A DNA stretch of 64,000 nt from Chloroflexota bacterium (GCA_012729765.1 JAAYCM010000115.1:62001-126000); one strand, 5' to 3'; shown: positions 18,427 to 27,993, numbered from the stretch's first letter. Translations and numbers: made by a program. The notes: a model not told the origin generated them from the letters alone.

Positions 18427-19869
18427 ATGAGCGACACCGTTCCCGTCAAATCTATGCGCAAGGACAAGATCAGGCTCGCGCCGCAGGCGGTAACTACCCG
18501 TCCGGTCGCCGGGCGCATCGCCGACTTCGACCCTATCGTCATGTCTTTTGACGAAACCAGCGCCTGCGCTGAAGCCGATCGCTGCCTTTCCTGTCCCAGG
18601 CAGCCCTGTGTCGCGGCCTGCCCGCTCAGCAACGATATCCCGACCGCCATGCACCATATCGCCGAGGGCCGCTTCCTTGAGGCGGCAGCCGTCTATCGCG
18701 CCACCAGCCCCTTTCCCGAAATCTGCTCGCGGGTCTGCCCACAGGAAAACCTGTGCGAAGGCGCGTGCGTGCTGGGCAAGCACGGCCAGCCGGTCGCACT
18801 GGGGATGCTGGAGCGCTTTGTGACCGATTACCAGCGCGAGATCGCCCCCGAAACCGTCGTCCCGCTGCGTGCGCCATCCAGCGGCAAGCGCGTCGCGGTG
18901 GTGGGCACGGGACCCGCCGGAATGTCGGTCGCGCACTGGCTGCTGGAGCTGGGCTACGCCGTGACGCTGTACGAAGCATGGCCCGCGCCGGGCGGCTGGC
19001 TGACCTATGCCGTGCCCAGCTACAAGCTTCCGCGCGGCGTGCTGCACGATGCGCTGGCCCGGCTGGAACAGATGGGCGCGCGCTTCGTGTTCAATACACG
19101 CATCGGGCAGGATATTGCCGTCGAGACGCTGCGCGCCGAGTATGACGCTGTTTTTCTCGGTGTGGGAGCCATGCGCGACACCGCCGCCAGCTTCCCTGGC
19201 CACAATTTACCGGGTGTCTATACCGGGACCGAGTTTCTGCTGCCGGTCTACACCCCGGCGGCGCTTCGCCCACCGCAGATGGCCGAGCCGGAGATCGGGG
19301 CGCATGTCGTCGTCTTTGGCGGTGGCGATACGGCGATGGACTGCGTGCGGACCGCCGTGCGCTTGCAGGTCCGGCAGGGGATGCAGCCCAACGTCACACT
19401 GATGTACCGCCGCACCGAGTACGAGATGCCTGCCGCCCACAAGGAGCGCCACGCGGCGCGCGAAGAGGGCGTCGAGTTCGTCTACCTGGCTGCGCCGCTG
19501 GCCTTCCATCCTGGCCCGGATGGGCGCATCCACGAAGTGGTAGTGCAGGAGATGGCGCTCGGTGAGCCGGATGCCAGTGGCCGCCGCCGCCCCGTCCCCA
19601 CCGGCCACGAGTACACGGTTCGCGCCGATGTCGCCGTGCTGGCCCTGGGCTATGAGGCCGATCCGCTGCTGGGCGAGACGACGCCCGATCTGCTGACGCA
19701 CAAGCACGGCCTGATCGTGATCGACCCGCAGACCGGCGCGACCAACCTGCCGGGCGTCTTTGCCGGCGGCGATGACGTGCGCGGGCCGCACCTGGTGAGC
19801 GTCGCCAATCACGATGGGATCGTGGCCGCCCGCGCGATTCACGCCTACCTCACCGCCGCGCAGCCGTAG
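18427..19869 (+). CDS. GltD-like NAD(P)H-dependent FAD/iron-sulfur oxidoreductase
   Basis: The protein has 480 residues, the size of a glutamate synthase small subunit. The N-terminal region has two four-cysteine clusters (C53/C56/C61/C65 and C100/C104/C110/C114) that should bind [4Fe-4S] centres. An FAD-binding motif VVGTGPAGM lies at about 158-166, and a second Rossmann motif VVFGGGDTAMD at about 290-300 should bind NAD(P)H. The C-terminus has GVFAGGDDVRGPHLV, also usual for the family. It passes electrons between NAD(P)H and an iron-sulfur partner. No large GltB-type subunit is near, so a role other than glutamate synthesis (NfnB-like or dihydropyrimidine-type partner) is possible. It is monocistronic, ending in a strong terminator. 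Confidence 0.88.
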   Translation: MSDTVPVKSMRKDKIRLAPQAVTTRPVAGRIADFDPIVMSFDETSACAEADRCLSCPRQPCVAACPLSNDIPTAMHHIAEGRFLEAAAVYRATSPFPEICSRVCPQENLCEGACVLGKHGQPVALGMLERFVTDYQREIAPETVVPLRAPSSGKRVAVVGTGPAGMSVAHWLLELGYAVTLYEAWPAPGGWLTYAVPSYKLPRGVLHDALARLEQMGARFVFNTRIGQDIAVETLRAEYDAVFLGVGAMRDTAASFPGHNLPGVYTGTEFLLPVYTPAALRPPQMAEPEIGAHVVVFGGGDTAMDCVRTAVRLQVRQGMQPNVTLMYRRTEYEMPAAHKERHAAREEGVEFVYLAAPLAFHPGPDGRIHEVVVQEMALGEPDASGRRRPVPTGHEYTVRADVAVLALGYEADPLLGETTPDLLTHKHGLIVIDPQTGATNLPGVFAGGDDVRGPHLVSVANHDGIVAARAIHAYLTAAQP

Positions 19870-19896
19870 CCCGACCGGACTACCCCCGTTCCCTCC

Positions 19897-19932
19897 GATG
19901 CTGGTCGCCCGCGCAGACCAGCATCTTTTTTT
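19897..19932 (+). terminator. Rho-independent terminator after the GltD-like gene
   Basis: A perfect 10-base stem (GATGCTGGTC / GACCAGCATC) with a 9-base loop is followed by seven T. It lies 28 bases after the stop and separates this gene from the aminotransferase operon. Confidence 0.92.
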
Positions 19933-20088
19933 CGGCAGCGCGCTGCTTGTGAAGTGACAGTGCGCGTTGTCAGCCGTGAAATAAGCCACTAGGCGTTTGA
20001 GACGCGAGTGTCTATAGTTGGAGTCATAGATATGTTAGCTCGCAAGCTCTAAATAGGACGTTTTTCAACCGACAAGGACAAAACACGT

Positions 20089-21342
20089 ATGAGCATTTTG
20101 TGGGAGTCCCGCTTCGCGTTGCGCACGCAGTGGGTAACCAGTTCATTGATCCGCGAACTTCTGAAACTGACCCAAAAACCCGAAGTCATTTCTTTTGCGG
20201 GCGGCTTGCCCGCAGCCGAATACTTCCCCGTCGAGCGTTTTCAAGATGCCTGCCAGCGCGTGCTGGCCAACCAGGCGCATCAGGCACTCCAGTACAGCAC
20301 CACCGAAGGCTACCCGCCTCTGCGCGAGTTTATCGCCGAGCGACTGTGTACTCAGGGCGTCTGCGTTGGCCCGGAGAATGTGCTGATCACGTCCGGCTCG
20401 CAGCAGGCGCTGAGTATGCTTGGCGCGCTTCTGATCAATCCCGGCGACCGGGTGCTGGTCGAGGAGCCGACCTACCTCGGCGCGCTGCAAGCCTTCAGCC
20501 TCTACCAGGCAAGTTATGTGGGCGTGCCGACCGACAGCGACGGCATCTGCACCGAGATGCTGCCCGAAGCTCTGCGGCATGGCCCCAAATTCATGTATAT
20601 CCTGCCGAACTTCCAGAACCCGGCGGGTGTGACGCTCAGCGCCGAGCGGCGGATCGAGCTGACCCGCCTGGCGCATGAGCACGGCATTCCTATCGTCGAA
20701 GACGACCCCTATGGCGCGCTGCGCTTCGAGGGCGAGGATATGCGCCCGCTGGTCGCCGTCGATGCGGAGCTGACCGGCGGTGTTCACGAAGCCTACACCG
20801 GCAACGTGATCGTGCTGGGCACGTTCTCCAAAACACTTGCCCCTGGCCTGCGCATCGCGTGGATCGTCGCACCCCGGCAGGTGATCGCCAAGCTGACCCA
20901 GATCAAGCAAGGGCTGGACCTGCATACCAGCACCTTCAACCAGATGGTGATCTACGAGGCCGCCAAAGACGGCTTTATCGACGAGCACGTAGACCGTCTG
21001 CGGCATGTCTATCGCCGCCGCCGCGACGCGATGCTGGCGGCGCTGGATCGCTATGCGCCCCCGGAGATGACCTGGACTCAGCCGCAGGGCGGGTTGTTCC
21101 TGTGGCTGCAACTGCCCGCCGGGGTTGCCGAGCGGGCCGCGTTTGACCTGGCGATCGAGAAGAATGTCGCCTTTGTGCCGGGCAGCGCCTTTTTTGCTAG
21201 ACCCGATTCCCCGCCCACTGCGCGGCTCAACTTCTCATGTATGGACGAGGAGCGCATCGTCGAGGGTATCCGGCGGCTGTGCGGTGTGATTCAGGATATG
21301 CAGGCCAAGAGGAATGGAGATGCGCCCAACCGGGCGGAGTAG
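20089..21342 (+). CDS. PLP-dependent aminotransferase (fold I, 2-aminoadipate/MocR-type)
   Basis: The protein has 417 residues. Class I/II aminotransferase features are SFAGGLPAAEYFP at about 35-47, TSGSQQAL at 101-108, LPNFQNPAGVTLS at 172-184, EDDPYGALRF at 204-213, and the PLP lysine K248 in GTFSKTLAPGLRIAW. The QNP(A/S)G and EDDPYG forms point to the LysN/2-aminoadipate subgroup, which often takes branched, aromatic or aminoadipate substrates. It stands first in an operon with a CoA-transferase and a 2-oxoacid:ferredoxin oxidoreductase, so it probably makes the 2-oxoacid for that enzyme. AAGGAC lies just before ATG 20089. The substrate is inferred, not shown. Confidence 0.9.
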   Translation: MSILWESRFALRTQWVTSSLIRELLKLTQKPEVISFAGGLPAAEYFPVERFQDACQRVLANQAHQALQYSTTEGYPPLREFIAERLCTQGVCVGPENVLITSGSQQALSMLGALLINPGDRVLVEEPTYLGALQAFSLYQASYVGVPTDSDGICTEMLPEALRHGPKFMYILPNFQNPAGVTLSAERRIELTRLAHEHGIPIVEDDPYGALRFEGEDMRPLVAVDAELTGGVHEAYTGNVIVLGTFSKTLAPGLRIAWIVAPRQVIAKLTQIKQGLDLHTSTFNQMVIYEAAKDGFIDEHVDRLRHVYRRRRDAMLAALDRYAPPEMTWTQPQGGLFLWLQLPAGVAERAAFDLAIEKNVAFVPGSAFFARPDSPPTARLNFSCMDEERIVEGIRRLCGVIQDMQAKRNGDAPNRAE

Positions 21343-21345
21343 CGT

Positions 21346-22683
21346 ATGGACTGGATGAGTCAGTACGAGCCAAAGAAAGTTTCCGCCGAAGAGGCGGTCA
21401 GTGTGCTCAAATCCGGCTATCGAATCTTCGTGACCGGCAACTGCTCTGTGCCGCAGATGGTGATGGAAGCGCTCAACCAGCGCGCTCTGGAGCTGACCAA
21501 CCTCAAGCTGATCATGGTGTTGACCATCGGCAAGGCCGATTATGTCCGCCCGGAGCTGGCTCCGGAGCATATCCAGGTGAACTCGCTGTTTATCAGCGAG
21601 AACATCCGCGAGGCGGTCAACGATGGGCGCGCCGACTTTACGCCGGTCTTCCTGTCCGAGATCCCGCACCTGTTCAAGTCGGGTCGCCTGCCGCTGGACG
21701 TGGCCCTGATCCAGGTCACACCGCCGGATCGGAATGGATACTGCTCCTATGGCGTCGAGGTGGGTGTCACCAAGACGGCGGCTGACAGCGCCAAGATCGT
21801 GATCGCGGAAGTCAACCCCAATATGCCGCGCACGCTGGGCGACAGCTTCATTCATGTCTCCAAGCTCGACTATGTGGTCGAGGTGGATTACCGCCTGCCC
21901 GAAGTCTACATGGCAGATTCGTCCGACGAGCAGGAAGCGATCGCCAATCATCTGGCGGCGCTCATCCCCGACGGCGCGACGCTGCAAATGGGTATCGGCG
22001 GCATCCCCGACGCGGTTTTGAAGAAGCTGCTCAACCACAAACACCTGGGCGTGCATACCGAGCTGTTTTCCGACGGCGTGGTGGATCTGGTCGAGGCGGG
22101 CGTGATCACCAACGAGCGCAAGACGTTTCACCCCGGCAAGATCATCGCAGGCTTCATGCTGGGCACGCAGCGCCTCTACGACTTTGCCGACGATAACCCG
22201 ATTGTTGAGCTGCACCCGACCGAGTACATCAACGATCCCTTCAATATCGCCAAAAATGACCGGATGGTGTCGATCAACTCGGCGATCCAGGTCGATCTCA
22301 CCGGCCAGGTCTGCGCCGACAGTATCGGCACGCGGTTCTATTCGGGCGTCGGCGGGCAGATAGACTTTGTGCGCGGGGCGGCGCGCAGCCGGGGCGGGAT
22401 GCCGATTATCGCCTTCCCCAGCACGGCCAGGGGCGGCGAGATCAGCCGCATCGTGCCGACACTCGCGCCGGGTGCGGGCGTCGTCACCACGCGTAACGAT
22501 GTGCACTTTATCGCCACCGAGTTTGGCGTCGCCGATCTGTATGGGCGCACCATCCGCGAGCGGGCGAAGGCCCTGGTCGAGATCGCACATCCCAAGTTTC
22601 GGGCCGAGCTGGCCGAGGCCGCCGAAAAGCTCTATGCCGTGCCCCGGTTTTTCGTGCCGGAGCTGCCAGGCTCAGACGGGTAA
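21346..22683 (+). CDS. Acetyl-CoA hydrolase/CoA-transferase family protein (4-hydroxybutyrate/butyryl-CoA:acetate type)
   Basis: The protein has 445 residues, with the paired CoA-transferase domains of the Cat/AbfT family. GIGGIPDAVL lies at 216-225, and the conserved glutamate in HTELFSDG is E239, at the position of the catalytic Glu of 4-hydroxybutyrate CoA-transferase. Late motifs are GQVCADSIG, FYSGVGGQIDFVRGAARS and TTRNDVHFIATEFGVADLYG. It should swap CoA between acyl-CoA and acetate or another acid. It begins 3 bases after the aminotransferase stop and precedes the oxidoreductase subunits, so it may release the product acid or save the thioester energy. Hydrolase activity is the alternative. 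Confidence 0.9.
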   Translation: MDWMSQYEPKKVSAEEAVSVLKSGYRIFVTGNCSVPQMVMEALNQRALELTNLKLIMVLTIGKADYVRPELAPEHIQVNSLFISENIREAVNDGRADFTPVFLSEIPHLFKSGRLPLDVALIQVTPPDRNGYCSYGVEVGVTKTAADSAKIVIAEVNPNMPRTLGDSFIHVSKLDYVVEVDYRLPEVYMADSSDEQEAIANHLAALIPDGATLQMGIGGIPDAVLKKLLNHKHLGVHTELFSDGVVDLVEAGVITNERKTFHPGKIIAGFMLGTQRLYDFADDNPIVELHPTEYINDPFNIAKNDRMVSINSAIQVDLTGQVCADSIGTRFYSGVGGQIDFVRGAARSRGGMPIIAFPSTARGGEISRIVPTLAPGAGVVTTRNDVHFIATEFGVADLYGRTIRERAKALVEIAHPKFRAELAEAAEKLYAVPRFFVPELPGSDG

Positions 22684-22704
22684 TGTTATTCAGGAGCAGG
22701 ATGG

Positions 22705-22956
22705 ATGGCTAAAGGACGAATCGAAATCCGAGAAGATCGGTGCAAGGGCTGTACGCTCTGTGCGCTGGCCTGTCCTCAGGGCGTGATCGTCATGGCAAGT
22801 GATCACGTCAACGCCAAAGGATATTACCCGGCGATGCTGAACGATGCCGAGGGCAAGTGCACCGGCTGCGCGATCTGCGCGGTGGCCTGCCCCGACGTGT
22901 GCATCACCGTCTACCGGCAGGTCCCGGCCAAGACCCGGCCATCGGCGGCGGTCTGA
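22705..22956 (+). CDS. 2-oxoacid:ferredoxin oxidoreductase, delta (ferredoxin-like) subunit
   Basis: The protein has 83 residues with two [4Fe-4S] motifs: C13/C16/C19/C23 (CKGCTLCALACP) and C52/C55/C58/C62 (CTGCAICAVACP), plus one extra cysteine (C66). It carries electrons from the TPP centre of the complex to free ferredoxin. Order and size match the small subunit of the four-subunit VOR/KOR type. It lies 22 bases after the CoA-transferase and 18 bases before the alpha subunit. Confidence 0.92.
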   Translation: MAKGRIEIREDRCKGCTLCALACPQGVIVMASDHVNAKGYYPAMLNDAEGKCTGCAICAVACPDVCITVYRQVPAKTRPSAAV

Positions 22957-22974
22957 GGCTGAGGAGAGAACGTA

Positions 22975-24045
22975 ATGACGATTGAGCTGCTTAAGGGAAA
23001 TGTGGCCCTGGCCGAAGCGGCGATCCGGGCCGGGGTCGAAGCCTATTTCGGCTACCCGATCACGCCGCAAACCGAGTTATTGGAACACATGGCGAAGCGA
23101 ATGCCGGAATTGGGCCGCGCATTTGTCCAGGCCGAGAGCGAGGTTGCCGCGATCAATATGGTCTATGGGGCGGCCTGCACCGGCGTGCGCACGATGACTT
23201 CGTCATCCAGCCCTGGCATCAGCCTGATGCAGGAAGGGCTGTCGTATATCGCCGGGTCGGAAGTGCCGGCGGTGATCGTGGACATCATGCGCGGCGGCCC
23301 CGGCCTGGGCAATATCCAGCCCTCGCAGTCGGACTACTTCCAGGTGACGCGCTCGGCCGGGCACGGCGACTATCATCCGATCGTGCTCGCGCCGGCGTCG
23401 GTGCAGGAAGCCATCGATCTGATGACGGAAGCCTTCGACCTGGCCGACAAGTACCGCCATGTGGTGTATGTGGTGGCGGATGGGCTGCTCGGCCAGATGA
23501 TGGAGCCGGCGGAGCTGCCGCCTATGCAGCCGCTGCGCAAGGAGCGCGCCGGCTGGGCGCTGACCGGCAGCGAGGGCCGCGAGAAGCGGATCATCACCTC
23601 GCTCCAGCTCAATGCGCCGGACCTCGAAGCGGTCAACCTGCGCTTGCAGTTCAAGCTGGCCGAGATCCGCAAGCGCGAGCAGCGCTCGACCGAGATGCTG
23701 ACCGAAAACGTGCGGCTGGTGGTGGTTGGCTATGGCACCGCCGGGCGCATCGCGGAGACGGCGGTCAAGCGCGCGCGCGAGGACGGGATGAAGGTGGGCC
23801 TGTTCCGCCCGATCACGCTCTGGCCTTTCCCGGAGCGGCGGCTCTCGGCGCTGGCGGATCAGGTCGATGCCTTCCTGGTGGTGGAGATGAACGCGGGCCA
23901 GATGCTCGATGATGTCCGGCTGGCGGCGGGCGGGCAGGTGCCGGTATCGTTCGTGGGCCGTATGGGCGGAGTCGTGCCGGTGCCGGAAGAGATTTATGAC
24001 AAGATCGAAGAAATCTATGTGAAGCTGCCGGTGCGCGTGCGGTAG
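22975..24045 (+). CDS. vorB: 2-oxoacid:ferredoxin oxidoreductase, alpha subunit (VorB-type)
   Basis: The protein has 356 residues. The pyrimidine-binding domain begins [27 protein letters not shown] (key part GYPITPQTE at 26-34), followed by the [11 protein letters not shown] segment (75-85) and [17 protein letters not shown], as in 3-methyl-2-oxobutanoate (VOR) and 2-oxoglutarate (KOR) oxidoreductase alpha chains. The domain-II/III linker and C-terminal part ([26 protein letters not shown]) are complete. With its partners it turns a 2-oxoacid, CoA and oxidised ferredoxin into acyl-CoA, CO2 and reduced ferredoxin. The VorB-like sequence and the aminotransferase neighbour suggest branched-chain 2-oxoacids, but specificity cannot be read from sequence alone. 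Confidence 0.9.
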   Translation: MTIELLKGNVALAEAAIRAGVEAYFGYPITPQTELLEHMAKRMPELGRAFVQAESEVAAINMVYGAACTGVRTMTSSSSPGISLMQEGLSYIAGSEVPAVIVDIMRGGPGLGNIQPSQSDYFQVTRSAGHGDYHPIVLAPASVQEAIDLMTEAFDLADKYRHVVYVVADGLLGQMMEPAELPPMQPLRKERAGWALTGSEGREKRIITSLQLNAPDLEAVNLRLQFKLAEIRKREQRSTEMLTENVRLVVVGYGTAGRIAETAVKRAREDGMKVGLFRPITLWPFPERRLSALADQVDAFLVVEMNAGQMLDDVRLAAGGQVPVSFVGRMGGVVPVPEEIYDKIEEIYVKLPVRVR

Positions 24046-24057
24046 GGAGAGCGACGA

Positions 24058-24846
24058 GTGACGACAACAATGGTTGAGGAAAAAGTCGTATACCAGCGCC
24101 CCGACGCGCTGTGCGATGTGCCGACGCACTACTGCCCCGGCTGCACGCACGGCGTCGCGCACCGGCTGGTCGCCGAGGTGATTGATGAACTGGGCGTGCG
24201 CGGGCGGACGATTGGCGTGTCGCCGGTCGGCTGCGCCGTCTTCGCTTACCAGTATTTCGATATGGACGGGGCCGAGGCCGCGCACGGGCGCGCCCCCGCG
24301 ATGGCGACCGGGATCAAGCGCGTGATGCCCGATCACGTCGTCTTTACCTATCAGGGTGATGGCGACCTGGCGGCGATTGGCATCGCGGAGATCATCCACG
24401 CGGCCACGCGCGGCGAAAACATCACGACCATCTTCATCAACAATGCGATCTACGGGATGACCGGCGGGCAGATGGCCCCGACCACGCTGCCCGGCCAGCG
24501 CACGACCTCATCTCCGTCCGGGCGCGATGTCGAGCTGACCGGCTATCCGATCCGCATGGCCGAGTTGTTGGCCGGGATGCCGGGCGCGGCCTATGTCGCG
24601 CGCCAGTCGCTCCACAGCGTCAAGGAGATCAACCGGGCCAAGCGCGCGATTGCGACCGCGTTCAAGGCGCAGCTTGCCGGGCTGGGCTTCTCGATGGTGG
24701 AGCTGCTGTCGTCGTGCCCGACCAACTGGAAGCTCACCCCGCCCGAAGCGCTGGCGTGGGTCGAGCAGGTGATGGTGCCCTACTATCCGTTGGGTGAATA
24801 CAAAGTAACCGACGAAGTTCGCGCGTTGACCAGGAAACAGGGATGA
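24058..24846 (+). CDS. 2-oxoacid:ferredoxin oxidoreductase, beta (TPP-binding) subunit
   Basis: The protein has 262 residues. CPGCTHG at 26-32 and the TPP/magnesium motif GDGDLAAIG (100-108) with [11 protein letters not shown] (128-138) mark the thiamin-diphosphate subunit. The GTG start at 24058 follows GGGAGA. It lies 12 bases after the alpha subunit, and its stop overlaps the gamma start (ATGA), so alpha, beta and gamma are made together. Confidence 0.93.
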   Translation: MTTTMVEEKVVYQRPDALCDVPTHYCPGCTHGVAHRLVAEVIDELGVRGRTIGVSPVGCAVFAYQYFDMDGAEAAHGRAPAMATGIKRVMPDHVVFTYQGDGDLAAIGIAEIIHAATRGENITTIFINNAIYGMTGGQMAPTTLPGQRTTSSPSGRDVELTGYPIRMAELLAGMPGAAYVARQSLHSVKEINRAKRAIATAFKAQLAGLGFSMVELLSSCPTNWKLTPPEALAWVEQVMVPYYPLGEYKVTDEVRALTRKQG

Positions 24847-25409
24847 CGATGCACGAAGAAATCATATTCGCCGGGTTTGGCGGCCAGGGGGTGCTGTTTG
24901 GTGGCCAGCTTCTGGCCTATACCGCCCTGGCTGAGGAGAAGCACGTAACCTGGATTCCATCCTATGGGCCGGAGATGCGCGGCGGCACGGCCAACTGTAC
25001 GGTGGTGGTCAGCGACGATCCGATTGGATCGCCGGTGTGTCGCAATCCGAGCATCGTAATTACATTCAATAACCCCTCGCTGGAGAAGTATGAGAGCCTG
25101 ATCAAGCCGGGTGGTCTGCTGGTCGTCAACGAGTCACTGATCGTCGAGCCGCCCACGCGCACCGATATCGACGTGGTGCTGCTGCCGGCGACCACGCTGG
25201 CGACCGAGTTGGGCGACACCAAGATGACGAACATGATCCTGCTTGGCGCGCTGCTGGGCCGCCGCCCGGTCGTCGCGATGGAAACCGTTCAGGCGGTGCT
25301 GCTGGACAAGCTCGGCTCACGCAAGGCGCACCTGCATGAGCTCAATCTCGCGGCGTTGGCACGTGGGCAGGAAATCGGCCTCGCGCAGAACACGGAACAG
25401 GCGGTCTAG
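24843..25409 (+). CDS. 2-oxoacid:ferredoxin oxidoreductase, gamma subunit
   Basis: The protein has 188 residues of the POR_gamma domain (PF01558): the [11 protein letters not shown] loop at 11-21 that contacts CoA or nucleotide, then [16 protein letters not shown] and [10 protein letters not shown]. It completes the delta-alpha-beta-gamma set. The start overlaps the beta stop by 4 bases. After it comes a 127-base gap before hypE. Confidence 0.92.
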   Translation: MTMHEEIIFAGFGGQGVLFGGQLLAYTALAEEKHVTWIPSYGPEMRGGTANCTVVVSDDPIGSPVCRNPSIVITFNNPSLEKYESLIKPGGLLVVNESLIVEPPTRTDIDVVLLPATTLATELGDTKMTNMILLGALLGRRPVVAMETVQAVLLDKLGSRKAHLHELNLAALARGQEIGLAQNTEQAV

Positions 25410-25435
25410 CGCTGGAAAGCCCTTGAGGAAGAGGT

Positions 25436-25463
25436 CCGCCCGCTTGCAGTATCCGGCGGGCGG
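25436..25463 (+). terminator. GC-rich stem-loop after the oxidoreductase genes (possible attenuator)
   Basis: CCGCCCGC and GCGGGCGG form an 8-base stem with a 12-base loop, 27 bases after the gamma-subunit stop. No T-run follows, so it is not a standard terminator. It may be a partial stop or an mRNA-end stabiliser between the operon and hypE. Confidence 0.35.
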
Positions 25464-25536
25464 GTTGATTCCAGGGGCAGTTCGCAGTACAGTACACGGT
25501 CTGAGAGGTCGATTTCAACGGTGCAGCGAATTCCTG

Positions 25537-26595
25537 ATGACGAATGATCTGAACTTCGACGGTTTTGTCTGCCCGCTGCCGCTGCGCGACTATCCCCAGA
25601 TCGTGCTGGGACACGGCAGCGGCGGGCGGCTTTCGGCAGACCTGATCGAGCATCTTTTCGTGCCGCTGTTCGATAATCCCACCCTGGCCGGACTCAACGA
25701 TCAGGCCGTGCTGGAGATCAACGGCGCGCGGCTGGCCTTCACCACCGACTCCTACGTGATCCACCCGCTGTTTTTCCCCGGCGGCAACATCGGCAGCCTG
25801 GCCGTGCACGGCACGATCAACGACCTGGCGATGAGCGGCGCGCAGCCGTTGTATCTCTCCGCCGGGTTCATCCTCGAAGAAGGGCTGCTGATGGATGACC
25901 TGGGCCGCATCGCGACTGCGATGGCGAACGCCTGTAAGCAGGCCAGGGTGCAGGTGGTGACGGGCGATACCAAGGTGGTCAATAAGGGCAGCGGTGATGG
26001 CGTGTTCATCAACACGTCCGGGATCGGGATTGTGCCGCCCGGCGTGCATATCGCAGCCGATCGCGCGCAGCCGGGCGACGCCGTGCTGGTCAGCGGGACG
26101 GTGGGCGATCACGGTATGGCGATCATGTCGGTGCGCGAGGGGCTGAGCTTCGAAACCGAACTGGTCAGCGACAGCGCGCCGCTGCATACCCTGGTCGCGG
26201 CCATGCTCGGCGTCACACCGGATATCCACTGCCTGCGCGACGCGACGCGCGGCGGCGTGGCGGCGGTCGTCAACGAGCTGGCCGGGCGCTCGCGGGTGGG
26301 CATCGAGCTGGACGAAACCGCGATCCCGGTGCGTCCGGCGGTCATGGCGGCTTGCGAAATGCTCGGCATGGACCCGCTGTATGTCGCTAATGAGGGCAAA
26401 CTGGTCGCAATCGTGCCGGGCGAGCAGGCCGGGGCGATAATGGACGTGATGCGCGTGCACCCGCTCGGCCAGGATGCCGCGATCATTGGGCGTGTGGTGG
26501 ACGAGCACCCCGGCATGGTGGTCGCCCGCACCGGCATCGGCGGGCGGCGCGTGGTCGATATGCCGCTCGGCGAGATTTTGCCGCGCATCTGCTAG
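25537..26595 (+). CDS. hypE: HypE, hydrogenase maturation carbamoyl-dehydratase
   Basis: The protein has 352 residues of the AIRS/PurM-like fold. LGHGSGGRLSADLIEHLF at about 24-41 is the ATP-binding signature, DATRGGVAAV lies in the second domain, and the protein ends in PRIC, the C-terminal cysteine that HypF carbamoylates and HypE dehydrates to thiocyanate for the CN ligands of [NiFe]-hydrogenase. All key parts are present, so it looks functional. No other hyp gene or hydrogenase subunit lies in the window, so partners must be elsewhere. ATG 25537 gives the usual length; the frame is open further upstream without family similarity. Confidence 0.92.
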   Translation: MTNDLNFDGFVCPLPLRDYPQIVLGHGSGGRLSADLIEHLFVPLFDNPTLAGLNDQAVLEINGARLAFTTDSYVIHPLFFPGGNIGSLAVHGTINDLAMSGAQPLYLSAGFILEEGLLMDDLGRIATAMANACKQARVQVVTGDTKVVNKGSGDGVFINTSGIGIVPPGVHIAADRAQPGDAVLVSGTVGDHGMAIMSVREGLSFETELVSDSAPLHTLVAAMLGVTPDIHCLRDATRGGVAAVVNELAGRSRVGIELDETAIPVRPAVMAACEMLGMDPLYVANEGKLVAIVPGEQAGAIMDVMRVHPLGQDAAIIGRVVDEHPGMVVARTGIGGRRVVDMPLGEILPRIC

Positions 26596-26622
26596 CAGAC
26601 ATCGAAGCGAGGGGGAATCGGG

Positions 26623-27951
26623 ATGGACGCGCAAACACTCTTCCGCCAGGCGGTGCAGGCCATTCGAGAAGAGAAGGACCTGGCGCGCGGGCAGGCTTTG
26701 CTACGCCAGACGTTGGAGCTTGATCCGCACAACGACCGCGCCTGGGTGTGGCTGGCGAGCATTACGCGCACGCCCCAAAAACGCATGGCCTATCTGGAGC
26801 GCGCCCTGGCGATCAATCCGGCCAATGAACACGCGCTGGCGATGAAAGCGCGCGTGCAGGCAGCGCTGGCGTCTGCGCCTACCTCGCCGCCACCCGCCGC
26901 GCCAGCGCCAGCGACCGCACCCGTTCCCGCCCCGGCCCCCACCCCCGCCGGACCGCCCAGCATCAAGGTTCCGCTCACGGCTGCCGAGCAGAAGCGCGTG
27001 GCGGCGCTGCTCGACCGGGCCGATATTTACCGCGAGGCGGGCGATACTGAGGCCGCGATCCAGCAGTGGGTCGAGGTGCTGAAGATTCGCGTCGATCACG
27101 AGGCGGCGCTCGGCGGGGCGGTCAGCCACCTGTGGCGGCTTGGCTACCGCGAGGACGCGCGCGAGCTGCTCACCCGCGCCCTGGAAAGCGGGAGCACGAT
27201 GCCGTTTGTCTACCTGACCGCGCTCGATCTGGCCGGGCGCTTGCAGGATTACGCCTGGTTGAACGCGCTGCGACAGCAGATTCTCGCCGCAGAGTGTGAC
27301 GAGGCGCTGCTGCTCGCCGTGATCGAACAGGATGTGCGCCAGCAGCAGATGGCCCACGCGCTCGATTTTTTGGAGCAGGCGATCAGCCATTGCCCCGACA
27401 GCCAGCCGCTCCTGGTGCGGATGGGCGAACTGCTGCAAGAGATCGGGCGCGGCCCGGAAGCCAAGCCCTATTATGAGCGGGCCGCCGCGCTGGGGGCGCG
27501 TACCAGGGCCGGCAAGGCCGCCGATCAAAAGCTGATGGGCTTTGTCCCGGTGCTGACCGATCGTGAGCGTGGGAGTGTCGGGCTGGCGGTGCGTGAGGTG
27601 GCCGGGGTGGGGCTGTTCTTTTTGCTGGCCGGGCTGCAAGACGCCGAGCTGAGCCTGCTGGCAATGGGGCCGCGCCGCTGGATGGGTGTGCTGGTCAGCC
27701 TGATCGGGGGCTACCTGCTGGTGACGGCCACCTCGTCGCCGCAGCAGCGCCGGATCGCGTCCTGGCTGGGCGGGCGCCTGATCGAGCCAGACGCCCCCGC
27801 GAACGATTCCGGCTCCCAGGCCCTTGAAGAGCCATCGCGCCTGCCGAGCATCCCGCCGACCGAGCGCGCCGTACTGGGGACGGTTGGGCTGGCGCTGCTG
27901 GCGCTGGCACTGATTCTGGTGTTCAACTACACTTTTGACGTACTGCTCTAG
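26623..27951 (+). CDS. TPR-repeat protein with C-terminal membrane helices
   Basis: The protein has 442 residues. Residues 1-80 hold tetratricopeptide-like repeats (ARGQALLRQTLELDPHNDRAW, then AYLERALAINPANEHAL). A low-complexity Pro/Ala linker covers about 85-115, a second helical-repeat block runs from 120 to about 300 (DTEAAIQQWVEVLKI; ALDFLEQAISHCPDS), and two or three hydrophobic segments lie at about 325-372 and 415-440. It is probably a membrane-tethered scaffold. The start lies 27 bases after hypE and 42 bases precede the rhomboid gene. No specific function can be given. Confidence 0.82.
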   Translation: MDAQTLFRQAVQAIREEKDLARGQALLRQTLELDPHNDRAWVWLASITRTPQKRMAYLERALAINPANEHALAMKARVQAALASAPTSPPPAAPAPATAPVPAPAPTPAGPPSIKVPLTAAEQKRVAALLDRADIYREAGDTEAAIQQWVEVLKIRVDHEAALGGAVSHLWRLGYREDARELLTRALESGSTMPFVYLTALDLAGRLQDYAWLNALRQQILAAECDEALLLAVIEQDVRQQQMAHALDFLEQAISHCPDSQPLLVRMGELLQEIGRGPEAKPYYERAAALGARTRAGKAADQKLMGFVPVLTDRERGSVGLAVREVAGVGLFFLLAGLQDAELSLLAMGPRRWMGVLVSLIGGYLLVTATSSPQQRRIASWLGGRLIEPDAPANDSGSQALEEPSRLPSIPPTERAVLGTVGLALLALALILVFNYTFDVLL

Positions 27952-27993
27952 CGCCTGGGCCGCGCCGCGCGCTGACCAAAGGACCGTTGCCGG

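Noticed and set aside
18427-19869. Glutamate synthase small subunit gltD
   Set aside because: The domain order fits, but no large subunit gene is nearby; given only as GltD-like.
26880-26960. Repetitive CCNGCN tract that looks like a repeat array
   Set aside because: It encodes the Pro/Ala linker of the TPR protein in frame; no unit is conserved at DNA level.
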